Shown: in pieces, positions 44,571-53,011 of the stretch
How the letters are laid out: each line of letters starts with the position of its first letter
Numbering within the stretch: the first letter of the stretch is position 1
The notes under the pieces: model-generated
Database searches by the model: none
Seen by the model: the letters and a program-made list of their open reading frames with translations, nothing else
Told to the model about the DNA's origin: nothing
Assembly (NCBI RefSeq): GCF_013449725.1
Contig: NZ_JACCFF010000007.1
Span: 277,620 to 341,619, forward strand
Reading direction: 5' to 3'
From: Mycobacteroides sp. LB1
Lineage (GTDB): Bacteria > Actinomycetota > Actinomycetes > Mycobacteriales > Mycobacteriaceae
DNA length: 64,000 bases
Program-made: the position numbers and the translations under genes

Positions 44571-44897
44571 TCGACGTTATGGCTGGTGAGCGGGGGACTC
44601 GCCGGGGGGCGCTGGTTGCTTGATGCTCACCTGAGGGTTATCCTCGGTATCAGTCCCAGCAATTGCAGCTTCTGCGCACCTGCGCCGAGAACGAGGACGA
44701 TCACAAATTCTTCCTAATGTTTCAGTCGTCGCCGACAGGCGGCGATATTGGGCAAGGTCAATGGTCAGCTGCCATTTCTCAGGACCTCGCGCGGCCCTAT
44801 CTGTGTGGGCCCGCAGCATGAACTTCGCGGCCAGCAACCTGTCTGGCCGAAGTGAGACCCCTCGCCCCATGTTTGGCGGGGGAAGGAAAGGAAATCC
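44571..44897 (+). promoter_or_regulatory. rho 5' leader with two hairpins
   Basis: This 327-base stretch between thrB and rho holds no gene. GGTGAGC (44585-44591) can pair with GCTCACC (44625-44631) around a GC-rich inner region. A strong stem pairs 44824-44834 with 44843-44851 (GGCCAG/CTGGCC core). A second pairs CCCC-T-CGCC (44858-44866) with GGCGGGGG (44875-44882), ending one base before the AAGGAAAGGA ribosome binding site (44883-44892). Mycobacterial rho genes are preceded by long leaders, and Rho commonly limits its own synthesis; whether these hairpins are involved is inference. Confidence 0.5.
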
Positions 44898-46796
44898 GTG
44901 ACCGATACGGACCTCATCGCGACCGAAGCCGCCCCGGAGACCCCGGCGGCGCCCACCACAGCTTCCTCTGATCGCGCCGGCAAGGAGCGCCGAGGGGACG
45001 AGCTGGGTGCACTGTCGACGATGGTGTTGCCGGAGCTGCGCGCCCTGGCTGGCCAGGTAGGCGTCAAGGGCACCTCCGGAATGCGTAAGGGCGACTTGAT
45101 TGCCGCCATTCGTGAGCATCAGGGCGCGCTCGGCGCACCGAAGAACAACCAGGCGGCTACGCGGACTCAGCAGCCCCAGGCTTCCTCTGCCCCAGCCGAG
45201 CCCGCGCAGAAGGAGTCGGCTCAGCCCGAGCCGACCCAGACGGCGCTGGATCTGCCGTCCGAGACGCCGAAGTCCGCCCCGGAGACCAACTCCGCCCAGG
45301 ACGCTGAGGGCGCTGAGGGTAAAGACGCCGATAAGGCCGGCGCGCCCCGCGAGGGCCGCGGCGAGCGGCGTCGCAACCAGAATCAGAATCAGAACGCCGA
45401 GGGCGAGCGCAAGCAGCAGGATGGCGGTCGCGAAAACAGCGGAAACTCGAACAACTCCGCCCGCGACGGCGGCCAGGACGGCCAGAACCAGGACAACAAC
45501 CAGAACCGTGGCGACGATGGCGATGGCCGTGGCCGTCGCGGCCGTCGCACTCGGGAACGGCGCCGCGGTCGTGACCGCAATGGCAACGAAAGCGGTGGCG
45601 GCGAGACCGAGCAGCTGCGCGAGGACGATGTCGTCCAGCCCGTAGCCGGCATTCTCGATGTGCTCGACAACTACGCCTTCGTGCGGACGTCCGGCTACCT
45701 TGCGGGCCCGAACGACGTGTATGTCTCGATGAACCTCGTGCGCAAGAACGGGTTGCGTCGTGGTGACGCGATTACCGGCGCCGTGCGGGTGCCGCGGGAT
45801 TCGGACGCGTCCAAAGAAAATCAGCGGCAGAAGTTCAACCCGCTGGTGCGTCTCGACACCGTCAACGGCGGCCCGGTCGAGGACGCCAGGAATCGCCCCG
45901 ACTTCAACAAGCTGACCCCGCTGTACCCGAATCAGCGGCTGCGGTTGGAAACCACCACCGAGAAGCTGACCACTCGGGTAATCGACTTGATCATGCCGAT
46001 TGGTAAGGGCCAGCGCGCGCTGATCGTGTCCCCGCCCAAGGCCGGTAAGACCACGATCATGCAGAACATCGCCAATGCGATCTCGGCCAACAATCCCGAG
46101 TGCCATCTGATGGTGGTGCTGGTCGACGAACGGCCTGAAGAGGTCACCGATATGCAGCGTTCGGTGAAGGGTGAGGTCATTGCCTCGACCTTCGATCGCC
46201 CGCCGTCAGATCACACTCAGGCCGCGGAGTTGGCGATCGAGCGCGCCAAGCGTCTGGTCGAGCAGGGCAAGGACGTGGTGGTGCTGCTGGACTCGATCAC
46301 CCGCCTGGGCCGTGCGTACAACAACGCCTCGCCCGCCTCGGGTCGCATCCTCTCCGGTGGTGTCGACTCGACCGCGCTGTACCCGCCCAAACGATTCCTG
46401 GGCGCGGCGCGCAATATCGAGTTCGGCGGCTCGCTGACGATCATCGCCACGGCCATGGTCGAGACCGGCTCCACCGGTGACACCGTCATCTTCGAGGAGT
46501 TCAAGGGCACCGGTAACGCCGAGCTCAAGCTCGACCGCAAGATCTCCGAGCGTCGGGTGTTCCCGGCTGTCGACGTCAACCCGTCGGGTACCCGTAAGGA
46601 CGAGCTGCTGATGAGCGGCGACGAGTTCGCGATTGTGCACAAGCTGCGCCGCGTGCTGTCGGGCTTGGATTCGCATCAGGCCATCGACCTGCTGATGAGC
46701 CAGCTGCGCAAGACCAAGACCAACTACGAGTTCCTGGTCTCGGTCTCGAAGAACACTCCGGGCAGCAACGGCGCCGACGAGCCGCAGTACAGCTAG
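44898..46796 (+). CDS. rho: transcription termination factor Rho
   Basis: The protein has 632 residues from GTG 44898. Rho is a hexameric RNA-dependent ATPase that ends transcription. The N-terminal helix bundle has LPELRALAGQVGVKGTSGMR (about 35-55), then about 150 residues of low-complexity sequence rich in Gln, Asn, Arg and Glu (the insertion typical of high-GC actinobacteria). The RNA-binding OLD-type domain begins near VAGILDVLDNYAFVR. The ATPase has Walker A PPKAGKTT, the Walker B region DVVVLLDSITRLGRAYN and the Q/R-loop parts. The leader carries hairpins near the ribosome binding site. Its stop shares CTAG (46793-46796) with the convergent gene. Confidence 0.97.
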   Translation: MTDTDLIATEAAPETPAAPTTASSDRAGKERRGDELGALSTMVLPELRALAGQVGVKGTSGMRKGDLIAAIREHQGALGAPKNNQAATRTQQPQASSAPAEPAQKESAQPEPTQTALDLPSETPKSAPETNSAQDAEGAEGKDADKAGAPREGRGERRRNQNQNQNAEGERKQQDGGRENSGNSNNSARDGGQDGQNQDNNQNRGDDGDGRGRRGRRTRERRRGRDRNGNESGGGETEQLREDDVVQPVAGILDVLDNYAFVRTSGYLAGPNDVYVSMNLVRKNGLRRGDAITGAVRVPRDSDASKENQRQKFNPLVRLDTVNGGPVEDARNRPDFNKLTPLYPNQRLRLETTTEKLTTRVIDLIMPIGKGQRALIVSPPKAGKTTIMQNIANAISANNPECHLMVVLVDERPEEVTDMQRSVKGEVIASTFDRPPSDHTQAAELAIERAKRLVEQGKDVVVLLDSITRLGRAYNNASPASGRILSGGVDSTALYPPKRFLGAARNIEFGGSLTIIATAMVETGSTGDTVIFEEFKGTGNAELKLDRKISERRVFPAVDVNPSGTRKDELLMSGDEFAIVHKLRRVLSGLDSHQAIDLLMSQLRKTKTNYEFLVSVSKNTPGSNGADEPQYS

Positions 46797-47350
46797 AGCG
46801 TGTCCACGGCCGTCACGCAGTAGGTGCGGGGCGGCTGTGGGTAGACGATCGGCGTCGTGTCGTCCGGGCATGGCGCACCGTCGGTTTCGGTCCGACTCTG
46901 CACCCGGAACGGGTTTGATGAAGCCAGGCCACTGCAGCTGTTGTTGAGCTTGGTGATCTTGGTGAGCAGTTCTTCTTCGTAACAATGTCCGGGCGTGAGG
47001 TTCTCGACCAGACACAGCTTGCCGGCGCTCTTTGAGCCCACCTCATAGCTGTACTCGACGTAGTTCTCGTTGGGGCACTTGGCATTCGCATCGATACGGC
47101 TTGCCACGGTGTAGCTGGGATCGCGATCACAGGGTGTGTCGGCGGCGTCAACGCTGCCGATCCCCGTGCCCGATTTGGTCAGCACCACACACTGGCCCAC
47201 GGTGTACTTGTCCAACTCCTTGCGTGCCGCGGACTCGGTGTTCTTTTCGCTCATCCAATGCCGCACGAAGATCGCGATGACACCCACCACGAGTGCGAGT
47301 GCGATCCGCATCAGGAATCCACGCCACCAGGGTTTGCGCGCGTCTGCCAT
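46793..47350 (-). CDS. membrane-anchored LppU-type extracellular protein
   Basis: From ATG 47350 (MADARKPWW) the product has 185 residues: a cytosolic basic start, one transmembrane helix (about residues 13-33), and an exported domain with six or more Cys: VGQCVVLTKSG, ADTPCDRD, AKCPNENY, KLCLVENLTPGHCYEEE, NSCSGLA, and PCPDDTTP near the end. The pattern resembles the LppU/SCO3897 group of actinobacterial exported proteins, of unknown role. The frame extends to 47389, but the second ATG fits better. Its stop overlaps the rho stop in CTAG. Confidence 0.7.
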   Translation of the reverse strand: MADARKPWWRGFLMRIALALVVGVIAIFVRHWMSEKNTESAARKELDKYTVGQCVVLTKSGTGIGSVDAADTPCDRDPSYTVASRIDANAKCPNENYVEYSYEVGSKSAGKLCLVENLTPGHCYEEELLTKITKLNNSCSGLASSNPFRVQSRTETDGAPCPDDTTPIVYPQPPRTYCVTAVDTL

Positions 47351-47393
47351 TTTGCCCCCGTTGTGATCCAGTTTTGCCAGAGTGCGCACAGTA

Positions 47394-47717
47394 TCACCGA
47401 TACGGATCGGTGACCTCCCGCAGCTTTGCCAGGGTGGCCGCGAGTTGGCCGTATTCCTTGGTGCTCAAATGCTTTCGCCATTCGGCGTGAACCTTGGTGA
47501 CCTCGCGCTGCGCGATATCGCGCTGCTTCTTTCCGTGCGCGCTCAGCACCACGAGCCGGGCCCGACCGGCGGTCGGGCCGGGTTTGCGCTCGACGTCATC
47601 ATCCACGCGCAGGACATGGAGATACCGCTCAACCCGGCGCGCGGTTTTTCTTCGGGCGACCGATTGCGAGTTCACGATTGGGTAGGGCCCTGAGGTGGTG
47701 GGACCCATTCGGGACAT
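47394..47717 (-). pseudogene. truncated MarR-like regulator
   Basis: The 107-residue frame contains the second half of a MarR-type winged helix: RVERYLHVLRVDDDVERKPG, then the wing PTAGRARLVVLSAHGKK, and a C-terminal dimerisation helix ending LAATLAKLREVTDPYR. The first helices and the recognition helix of a complete MarR protein (usually about 140 residues) are absent, and upstream lies an unrelated secreted-protein gene. I read it as a remnant. An annotated short active protein cannot be excluded. Confidence 0.5.
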
Positions 47718-47753
47718 CGTCCTTCTGCTGTTACGCCGACGGGCGGAACCGGT

Positions 47754-48245
47754 TCAGCCCACCGAAGCCAACGGAATCCAGATGCCGAGGAGCCAGAAAC
47801 CCCAGGTGCGGAACCCGTCATCCCAGACCGGCTGTACCCGATATCCCCAGTAGTCGATGGACCGCGGGGGTGGACCCCAGCGGTCGGGGAGCGGACCGCG
47901 CCATTCCGCGCGCGGCGGCGCGGCCCAGCCCCAGGGCGGGCGCTGGTTGTAATGCCATGGGTTATCGCGCCATTCCCTACGGTCGTCCTGCCACCGATGG
48001 TCATCCCGCCGGTCCTGGTCGCGATCGCGCCAATTGTCATTACCGCGCCAACCGTCGTTGTAGCGGTAACCGTCGTGATCACCCCAGTCGTCATCGTCGT
48101 CGCCGTGGGGGCGATTCGGATGATCCTGGATGTAACCGGGCGGACCTGCGGGCTGCGCATAAGCCGGTATGGCACCGAGTCCAAGCGTGCCGACGGTCAG
48201 CGCGCTGATCATAGCGCCTTGGATCACAACGCTTTTCAGATTCAT
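47754..48245 (-). CDS. secreted Asp/Arg/Trp-rich protein
   Basis: This 163-residue protein has a Sec signal peptide ending AIPAYAQPAG. The mature part is highly biased: about 60 residues of Asp, Arg, Trp, Tyr and Asn (for example DDDDDWGDHDGYRYNDGW and NWRDRDQDRRDDHRW), then Pro/Trp-rich sequence (RPPWGWAAPPRAEWRGPLP), and a hydrophobic C-terminus. Such composition suits a cell-wall-associated protein or an interaction surface. I do not recognise the family. ATG 48245. Confidence 0.7.
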   Translation of the reverse strand: MNLKSVVIQGAMISALTVGTLGLGAIPAYAQPAGPPGYIQDHPNRPHGDDDDDWGDHDGYRYNDGWRGNDNWRDRDQDRRDDHRWQDDRREWRDNPWHYNQRPPWGWAAPPRAEWRGPLPDRWGPPPRSIDYWGYRVQPVWDDGFRTWGFWLLGIWIPLASVG

Positions 48246-48398
48246 GTGCGACTCCTGTCCGATTATCTCGGCGGTTCGCCCCGACTCGACCGAAGGTGCT
48301 GATACTCAACAGCGGCCCCGCGGTGGTTATGCCGCGGCTGCCCAATTGGATATCGACAGGATGTCAATCGCCGTTACGTGCCGGTGCTCAGGCGGGCG

Positions 48399-48605
48399 TC
48401 ACGGCTGTGGGATGGGCGGAATCTGTGGGATCTGCGGAATCGGAGGTGCCTGGGGCACCTCCGGAACCGGGGGCGCCTGGGGGATAGGTGGTGGCGGCGG
48501 AGGCGTGATGGGGTCGGCGTAGGCCAGGCCTTGCGCGCCCGCGAAGGCGGCCAATCCCATTGCCGCAGCGGATGCGCCTGTGACGATCAATCTCTTGATG
48601 TTCAT
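48399..48605 (-). CDS. small secreted Pro-rich protein
   Basis: From ATG 48605, preceded by GGAAAGGAA, the product has 68 residues. The signal peptide (TGASAAAMGLAAFAGAQGLA) ends at YADPIT. The mature part of about 38 residues is almost entirely Pro with Ile, Gln, Val and Glu, in the pattern PPIPQ/PQIPQIPPIPQP. Function unknown; resembles other Pro-rich exported mycobacterial peptides. The open frame to 48749 is not supported. Confidence 0.7.
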   Translation of the reverse strand: MNIKRLIVTGASAAAMGLAAFAGAQGLAYADPITPPPPPPIPQAPPVPEVPQAPPIPQIPQIPPIPQP

Positions 48606-48796
48606 GCGTTTCCTTTCCGAATCGGCGTACTGCCACCCAACGTACGCCGCGGCTAGGAAATGGGAATACTGCGCTGGTCGCTGCCGTTTAGGTTCTACGT
48701 AATTGAGCTGGCATAATGGCCTCTCAGTCTTTGACGGGTTCCGGTTCACGTCGCAACGCAGGCGACCCGGCGACCACTACACGAAGAGGAATCACC

Positions 48797-49021
48797 ATGA
48801 AATCGGGTATCCACCCCAAGTATGTCGAGACCAATGTGGTCTGCGGCTGTGGCAACACTTTCGCCACTCACAGCACTAAGGACAGTGGCCACATCGTGGT
48901 CGAGGTCTGCTCGCAGTGCCACCCGTTCTACACGGGCAAGCAGAAGATCCTGGACAGCGGCGGTCGCGTCGCCCGGTTCGAGGCGCGGTACGGCAAGCGC
49001 AAGGCCGCAGCCGACCAGTAG
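48797..49021 (+). CDS. rpmE: 50S ribosomal protein L31
   Basis: ATG 48797 gives 74 residues. This is the zinc-binding form of L31: C-x-C in VVCGCGNTF and C-x-x-C in EVCSQCHPFYTG. L31 bridges the ribosomal subunits. The zinc-free paralogue made under zinc limitation is not in the window. The 191-base upstream spacer presumably holds its promoter. An intrinsic terminator follows at 49030-49072. Confidence 0.97.
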   Translation: MKSGIHPKYVETNVVCGCGNTFATHSTKDSGHIVVEVCSQCHPFYTGKQKILDSGGRVARFEARYGKRKAAADQ

Positions 49022-49029
49022 CTTCCATG

Positions 49030-49072
49030 CCGACGCCCGTTCTGCTGATGCAGACCGGGCGTCGGTTTTTTT
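49030..49072 (+). terminator. intrinsic terminator between rpmE and prfA
   Basis: CCGACGCCCG (49030-49039) pairs perfectly with CGGGCGTCGG (49056-49065), with a 16-base loop that can form a short inner stem, followed directly by seven T. It ends 24 bases before the prfA start. Such a perfect stem with a T-run is uncommon in high-GC actinobacteria. prfA would then need readthrough, a promoter inside this region, or both. Confidence 0.85.
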
Positions 49073-49096
49073 GTAGTGAACGTCTGAGGAGGGTGC

Positions 49097-50167
49097 ATGG
49101 GCGAGACGCCACTGATCGAGGCGATGCTGGCTGAGCACGCTGAGCTGGAGAAGCAACTGGCCGACCCCGCGTTGCATGCTGATCCGGGCGCAGCGCGCAA
49201 GGCCGGACGTCGGTTCGCGATGCTGTCGCCGATCGTCGCCACCCACCGCAAGCTCTTCGCCGCCCGCGACGATGCGGCCACCGCCCGTGAGCTGTCGGCG
49301 GACGATCCTTCATTTGCCGATGAGCTGATCGAGTTGGAATCGTCCATCGCGGAGTTGGAAACCCAGCTCTCGGACATGCTCGCACCTCGCGACCCCCATG
49401 ACGGCGACGACATCCTCCTCGAAGTGAAATCCGGTGAAGGCGGCGAGGAATCGGCGCTATTCGCTGCCGATCTGGCCCGCATGTACATCCGCTACGCCGA
49501 GCGGCATGGCTGGAAGGTCACGATTCTCGACGAGACCGAGTCTGATCTCGGCGGCTACAAGGACGCCACGCTGGCCATCGCCAGCAAGGGCGACAGCGCG
49601 GACGGCGTCTGGTCGCGACTCAAGTTTGAAGGTGGGGTGCACCGCGTACAACGTGTTCCCGTCACCGAATCCCAAGGGCGCGTGCACACCTCGGCGGCTG
49701 GCGTGTTGGTGTACCCCGAGCCCGAAGAGGTCGAGGAAGTCCAGATCGACGAATCGGATCTGCGAATCGATGTATATCGCTCCTCAGGCAAGGGCGGCCA
49801 GGGCGTCAACACCACCGACTCCGCGGTCCGCATCACCCATCTGCCGACGGGGATCGTGGTGACCTGCCAGAACGAGCGCTCACAGCTGCAGAACAAGGCC
49901 CGTGCCATGCAGGTGCTGGCGGCGCGGCTGCAGGCCCTCGCCGAGGAGCAGGCACAGGCCGACGCGTCGGCGGGCCGTGCGAGCCAGATCCGCACCGTCG
50001 ACCGCAGCGAGCGGATCCGCACCTACAACTTCCCTGAGAACCGGATCACCGATCATCGCGTCGGATTCAAGGCCCACAACCTGGATCAGGTGCTCGACGG
50101 TGACATGGATGCGCTGTTCGACGCACTGGCCGTTGCGGACCGGAAGGCGCGCCTGCAGGAGGCGTGA
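49097..50167 (+). CDS. prfA: peptide chain release factor 1
   Basis: The protein has 356 residues. It recognises UAA/UAG stop codons and triggers peptide release. Markers: the stop-codon reading region QRVPVTESQGRVHTSAA (about 180-200), and SGKGGQGVNTTDSAVR with the GGQ catalytic loop (Gln methylated by PrmC). The start ATG 49097 follows TGAGGAGGG. The stop TGA lies inside the first copy of the dispersed repeat, 33 bases before prmC. Confidence 0.97.
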   Translation: MGETPLIEAMLAEHAELEKQLADPALHADPGAARKAGRRFAMLSPIVATHRKLFAARDDAATARELSADDPSFADELIELESSIAELETQLSDMLAPRDPHDGDDILLEVKSGEGGEESALFAADLARMYIRYAERHGWKVTILDETESDLGGYKDATLAIASKGDSADGVWSRLKFEGGVHRVQRVPVTESQGRVHTSAAGVLVYPEPEEVEEVQIDESDLRIDVYRSSGKGGQGVNTTDSAVRITHLPTGIVVTCQNERSQLQNKARAMQVLAARLQALAEEQAQADASAGRASQIRTVDRSERIRTYNFPENRITDHRVGFKAHNLDQVLDGDMDALFDALAVADRKARLQEA

Positions 50168-50217
50168 TGAGCCGCTTGCGCGAAAGAACTGGGGGCTAGA
50201 TGAGCCGCTTGCGCGAA
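50166..50217 (+). repeat. dispersed repeat, two copies across the prfA/prmC junction
   Basis: GATGAGCCGCTTGCGCGAA occurs at 50166-50184 and 50199-50217, 33 bases apart, the same period as the thrB pair. The first copy begins at the prfA stop codon. The second supplies the prmC start ATG and the first residues MSRLRE. Confidence 0.85.
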
Positions 50218-51042
50218 CTGATCGCTGAGGCGGTCGAATCACTTTCCCGGACAGGGGTTTCCAGCCCGCAGGTAGACGCCGAAGAGCTCGCCGCGCACCT
50301 GCTCGGCGTCCCGCGGACGCGGCTGCGCTTTACCGAGATCACCCCGGGTTTTCCCGAGAGGTACCGCGACCTGGTGGTGCAGCGGGCGCGGCGGATCCCG
50401 TTGCAGCATTTGATCGGCAACGCGGCCTTCGGCCCCATCGAGGTGTCCGTGGGTCCTGGAGTGTTCATCCCGCGCCCGGAGACGGAGTCGCTGTACGCCT
50501 GGGCGGCCGGCGAGTTGGCGCCACACGCGACGGTCGTCGAGCTATGTGCCGGATCGGCGGCTCTCGCGATCGCCCTGTCACATGACGAGCCGACCGCCCG
50601 TGTCCTCGCCGTTGAGCTCGACGGCGAGGCGCTGATATACACGCGCCGGAATACCGCCGGAACTCCGGTCGAGGTGATCCAGGCCGATGTGACGATGCCC
50701 GCGCTGCTGACCGATCTTGATGGCACGGTCGATCTGATCGTCGCCAACCCGCCCTACATCCCTGAGAATGCCGAACTGGAGCCCGAAGTGGCGCAGCATG
50801 ATCCGCCGCTGGCGCTGTTCGCGGGCGCGGACGGGCTGTCAGTCATCGCGCCCATCGTGACGGCAGCAGGTCGACTGCTCGCTCCGGGAGGCTGCATCGG
50901 CGTAGAGCACGATGACAGCAACGGAGATGGAACGTGCGAGCTATTCACGGCAAGCGGCTTATTCGATGACGTCACACAGCGGCAAGATCTTGGGGGCCGG
51001 CCGCGATTCGTCACCGCTCGCCGGAAAACGTCCTCGTCATAG
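50200..51042 (+). CDS. prmC: release factor glutamine methyltransferase
   Basis: The protein has 280 residues. It methylates the GGQ glutamine of release factors using S-adenosylmethionine. Motifs: VVELCAGSAALAIAL (SAM site) and the catalytic NPPY in VANPPYIPE. The N-terminal helices bind the release factor. The ATG lies in the second dispersed-repeat copy, so residues 1-6 (MSRLRE) are repeat-encoded. The first copy, with GGGGG before it, leaves no clear Shine-Dalgarno. Operon order prfA-prmC-sua5 is conserved. Confidence 0.95.
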   Translation: MSRLRELIAEAVESLSRTGVSSPQVDAEELAAHLLGVPRTRLRFTEITPGFPERYRDLVVQRARRIPLQHLIGNAAFGPIEVSVGPGVFIPRPETESLYAWAAGELAPHATVVELCAGSAALAIALSHDEPTARVLAVELDGEALIYTRRNTAGTPVEVIQADVTMPALLTDLDGTVDLIVANPPYIPENAELEPEVAQHDPPLALFAGADGLSVIAPIVTAAGRLLAPGGCIGVEHDDSNGDGTCELFTASGLFDDVTQRQDLGGRPRFVTARRKTSSS

Positions 51043-51051
51043 ACTTGTCCG

Positions 51052-51723
51052 GTGACCGTCGTCTACGACTGCCAGGATGCAGCGACCCGCCAGGAGGGGA
51101 TCGACGCGGCGGTGAGCGCGCTCAAGGCAGGCGAATTGGTGGTTATGCCCACCGACACTGTCTACGGATTGGGTTGTGACGCATTCGATTCCAACGCGGT
51201 ATCGGCGCTGCTTGCAGCCAAGGGGCGGGGGCGGGATATGCCCGTCGGGGTGCTCGTCGGGTCGTGGCACACCATCGACGGACTGGTGTTCGCCGTTCCG
51301 CCCGCTGCCCGCGAGCTCATCGAGGCATTCTGGCCGGGACCGCTGAGCATCATCGTGAGGCACGCGCCATCGCTGTCCTGGGATCTGGGGGATGCCCGGG
51401 GAAGCGTCATGCTGCGTATGCCCCTGCATCCGGTGGCGATCGACCTGCTGCGTGCCGTCGGTCCGATGGCGGTCTCCAGTGCCAATGTCTCGGGGCAGCC
51501 TGCGGCGCTCACCGGCAAAGAGGCGCGCGATCAATTGGGTGACAGGGTGGCGGTGTATCTGGACGGCGGCACGGCGGAGCTGGGTGCGGCGTCGACGATC
51601 GTCGACCTCACCGGGCCGGCGCCGATGATCGTGCGGGAAGGGCCGATCACCCGGGACCAGATCGTCAGTGTCATTGGCACTGCGATCGGACCTGCCGATG
51701 GCGCAGAACCCACAGGATCTTGA
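51052..51723 (+). CDS. threonylcarbamoyl-AMP synthase (Sua5/YwlC/YrdC family)
   Basis: The protein has 223 residues from GTG 51052, ten bases after prmC. It makes threonylcarbamoyl adenylate from threonine, bicarbonate and ATP, the first step of the t6A modification of ANN-decoding tRNAs. Motifs: VVMPTDTVYGLGCDAF, AKGRGRDMPVGVLV, and SSANVSGQPAAL. Corresponds to Rv1301. The last 26 bases may overlap the next gene. Confidence 0.93.
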   Translation: MTVVYDCQDAATRQEGIDAAVSALKAGELVVMPTDTVYGLGCDAFDSNAVSALLAAKGRGRDMPVGVLVGSWHTIDGLVFAVPPAARELIEAFWPGPLSIIVRHAPSLSWDLGDARGSVMLRMPLHPVAIDLLRAVGPMAVSSANVSGQPAALTGKEARDQLGDRVAVYLDGGTAELGAASTIVDLTGPAPMIVREGPITRDQIVSVIGTAIGPADGAEPTGS

Positions 51724-53011
51724 AGTACGGTCAGATGCGTGGATTTCGGTGAGCCCAGATTCGGTGAGCGCCGTGGCCAGTGAACTGTTGGCGCTTGCCG
51801 ATCGAGGTGCGGGCGTACCGCTGCGAGAGCTTGTCCTTGTTGGTCTGACCGCCGCCATCACGACGTTCTTCTGCACTGGTGGAGTACGGCTTTTTGCGAC
51901 CCGTGTGGGTGCGGTGGCCTACCCGCGCGAACGTGATGTCCACCTGCAGCCGACACCGCGGATGGGCGGTCTCGGGATCTATCTCGGTGTGTGCGCCGCG
52001 ATCTTCCTGGCCTCGCAACTACCGGCCCTGACAAGGGGTTTCGTCTATTCTTCGGGCCTGCCGGCGGTAGTGGTCGCAGGCGGCATCATCATGGTCGTCG
52101 GTCTGATCGACGACAAATGGGGCCTGGACGCGCTGACCAAGTTCGCCGGCCAGGTCACCGCCGCCAGCGTTCTGGTCACCATGGGTGTGGCCTGGAGCAT
52201 GATCTACATCCCGTTCGGCGGGGTGGGGACCATTGTGCTGGACCAGATGTCGTCCATCCTGGTCACGCTGGCGTTGACGGTGTCGATCGTGAACGCCATG
52301 AACTTCGTGGACGGGCTCGACGGCCTGGCTGCCGGTTTGGGCTTGATCACCGCGGCCGCCATCTGCATCTTTTCCGTTGGGCTACTGCGCAGCCATGGCG
52401 GCGATGTCCTGTACTACCCACCCGCGGTGATCTCGGTGGTGCTGGCCGGGGCGTGCCTGGGTTTTCTTCCGCACAACTTCCACCGGGCCCGGATTTTCAT
52501 GGGCGACTCGGGGTCGATGCTGATCGGCCTGATGCTGGCGGCGGCGTCGACGACGGCCGCGGGCCCCATCTCGCAGAGTTCTTACGGTGCCAAGGACATG
52601 TTTGTCTTGCTGTCGCCGTTCCTGCTGGTGATCGCGGTCATGCTGGTACCGGCGCTGGATGCCTTGCTGGCGATCATCCGGCGGACTCGGGCGGGCCGTA
52701 GCCCCTTCAGCCCGGACAAGATGCATCTGCACCATCGGTTGCTTCAGATCGGGCATTCGCATCGCAAGGCGGTGCTGATCATCTACCTCTGGGTGGCCAT
52801 CATCGCGTTCGGAGCGGCCAGCACCATCTTCTTCGAACCCCGATACGCGGGAGCGGTGGTGTTAGGCGCGATCGGTATCGCGATTGTCGCGACGGTCATC
52901 CCACTGTTGCGCCGTGAATCCGATCGGCCGACCGTGGCAGATGCGGTGGTGCCGGATGTCGAATCGGACCTCAGTCCGCCAAGGGAACCAGCCGTGTACG
53001 ACGAAAAGTAG
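51698..53011 (+). CDS. wecA: UDP-GlcNAc:decaprenyl-phosphate GlcNAc-1-phosphate transferase
   Basis: The protein has 437 residues from ATG 51698; GTG 51749 (420 residues) is an alternative that fits the M. tuberculosis length better. It starts synthesis of the arabinogalactan linker on decaprenyl phosphate (Rv1302, also called rfe). It has about eleven transmembrane helices. Motifs: PTPRMGGLGIYLG, GLIDDKWGLD, NAMNFVDGLDGLAAGLG, FMGDSGSMLIG, and the basic loop KMHLHHRLLQIGHSHR. It is placed between sua5 and the atp operon as in M. tuberculosis. Confidence 0.95.
   Translation: MAQNPQDLEVRSDAWISVSPDSVSAVASELLALADRGAGVPLRELVLVGLTAAITTFFCTGGVRLFATRVGAVAYPRERDVHLQPTPRMGGLGIYLGVCAAIFLASQLPALTRGFVYSSGLPAVVVAGGIIMVVGLIDDKWGLDALTKFAGQVTAASVLVTMGVAWSMIYIPFGGVGTIVLDQMSSILVTLALTVSIVNAMNFVDGLDGLAAGLGLITAAAICIFSVGLLRSHGGDVLYYPPAVISVVLAGACLGFLPHNFHRARIFMGDSGSMLIGLMLAAASTTAAGPISQSSYGAKDMFVLLSPFLLVIAVMLVPALDALLAIIRRTRAGRSPFSPDKMHLHHRLLQIGHSHRKAVLIIYLWVAIIAFGAASTIFFEPRYAGAVVLGAIGIAIVATVIPLLRRESDRPTVADAVVPDVESDLSPPREPAVYDEK

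Noticed and set aside
44577..46106. Long minus-strand frame opposite rho (509 codons)
   Set aside because: It mirrors the Gln/Asn/Arg-rich insertion of rho and has no domain pattern.
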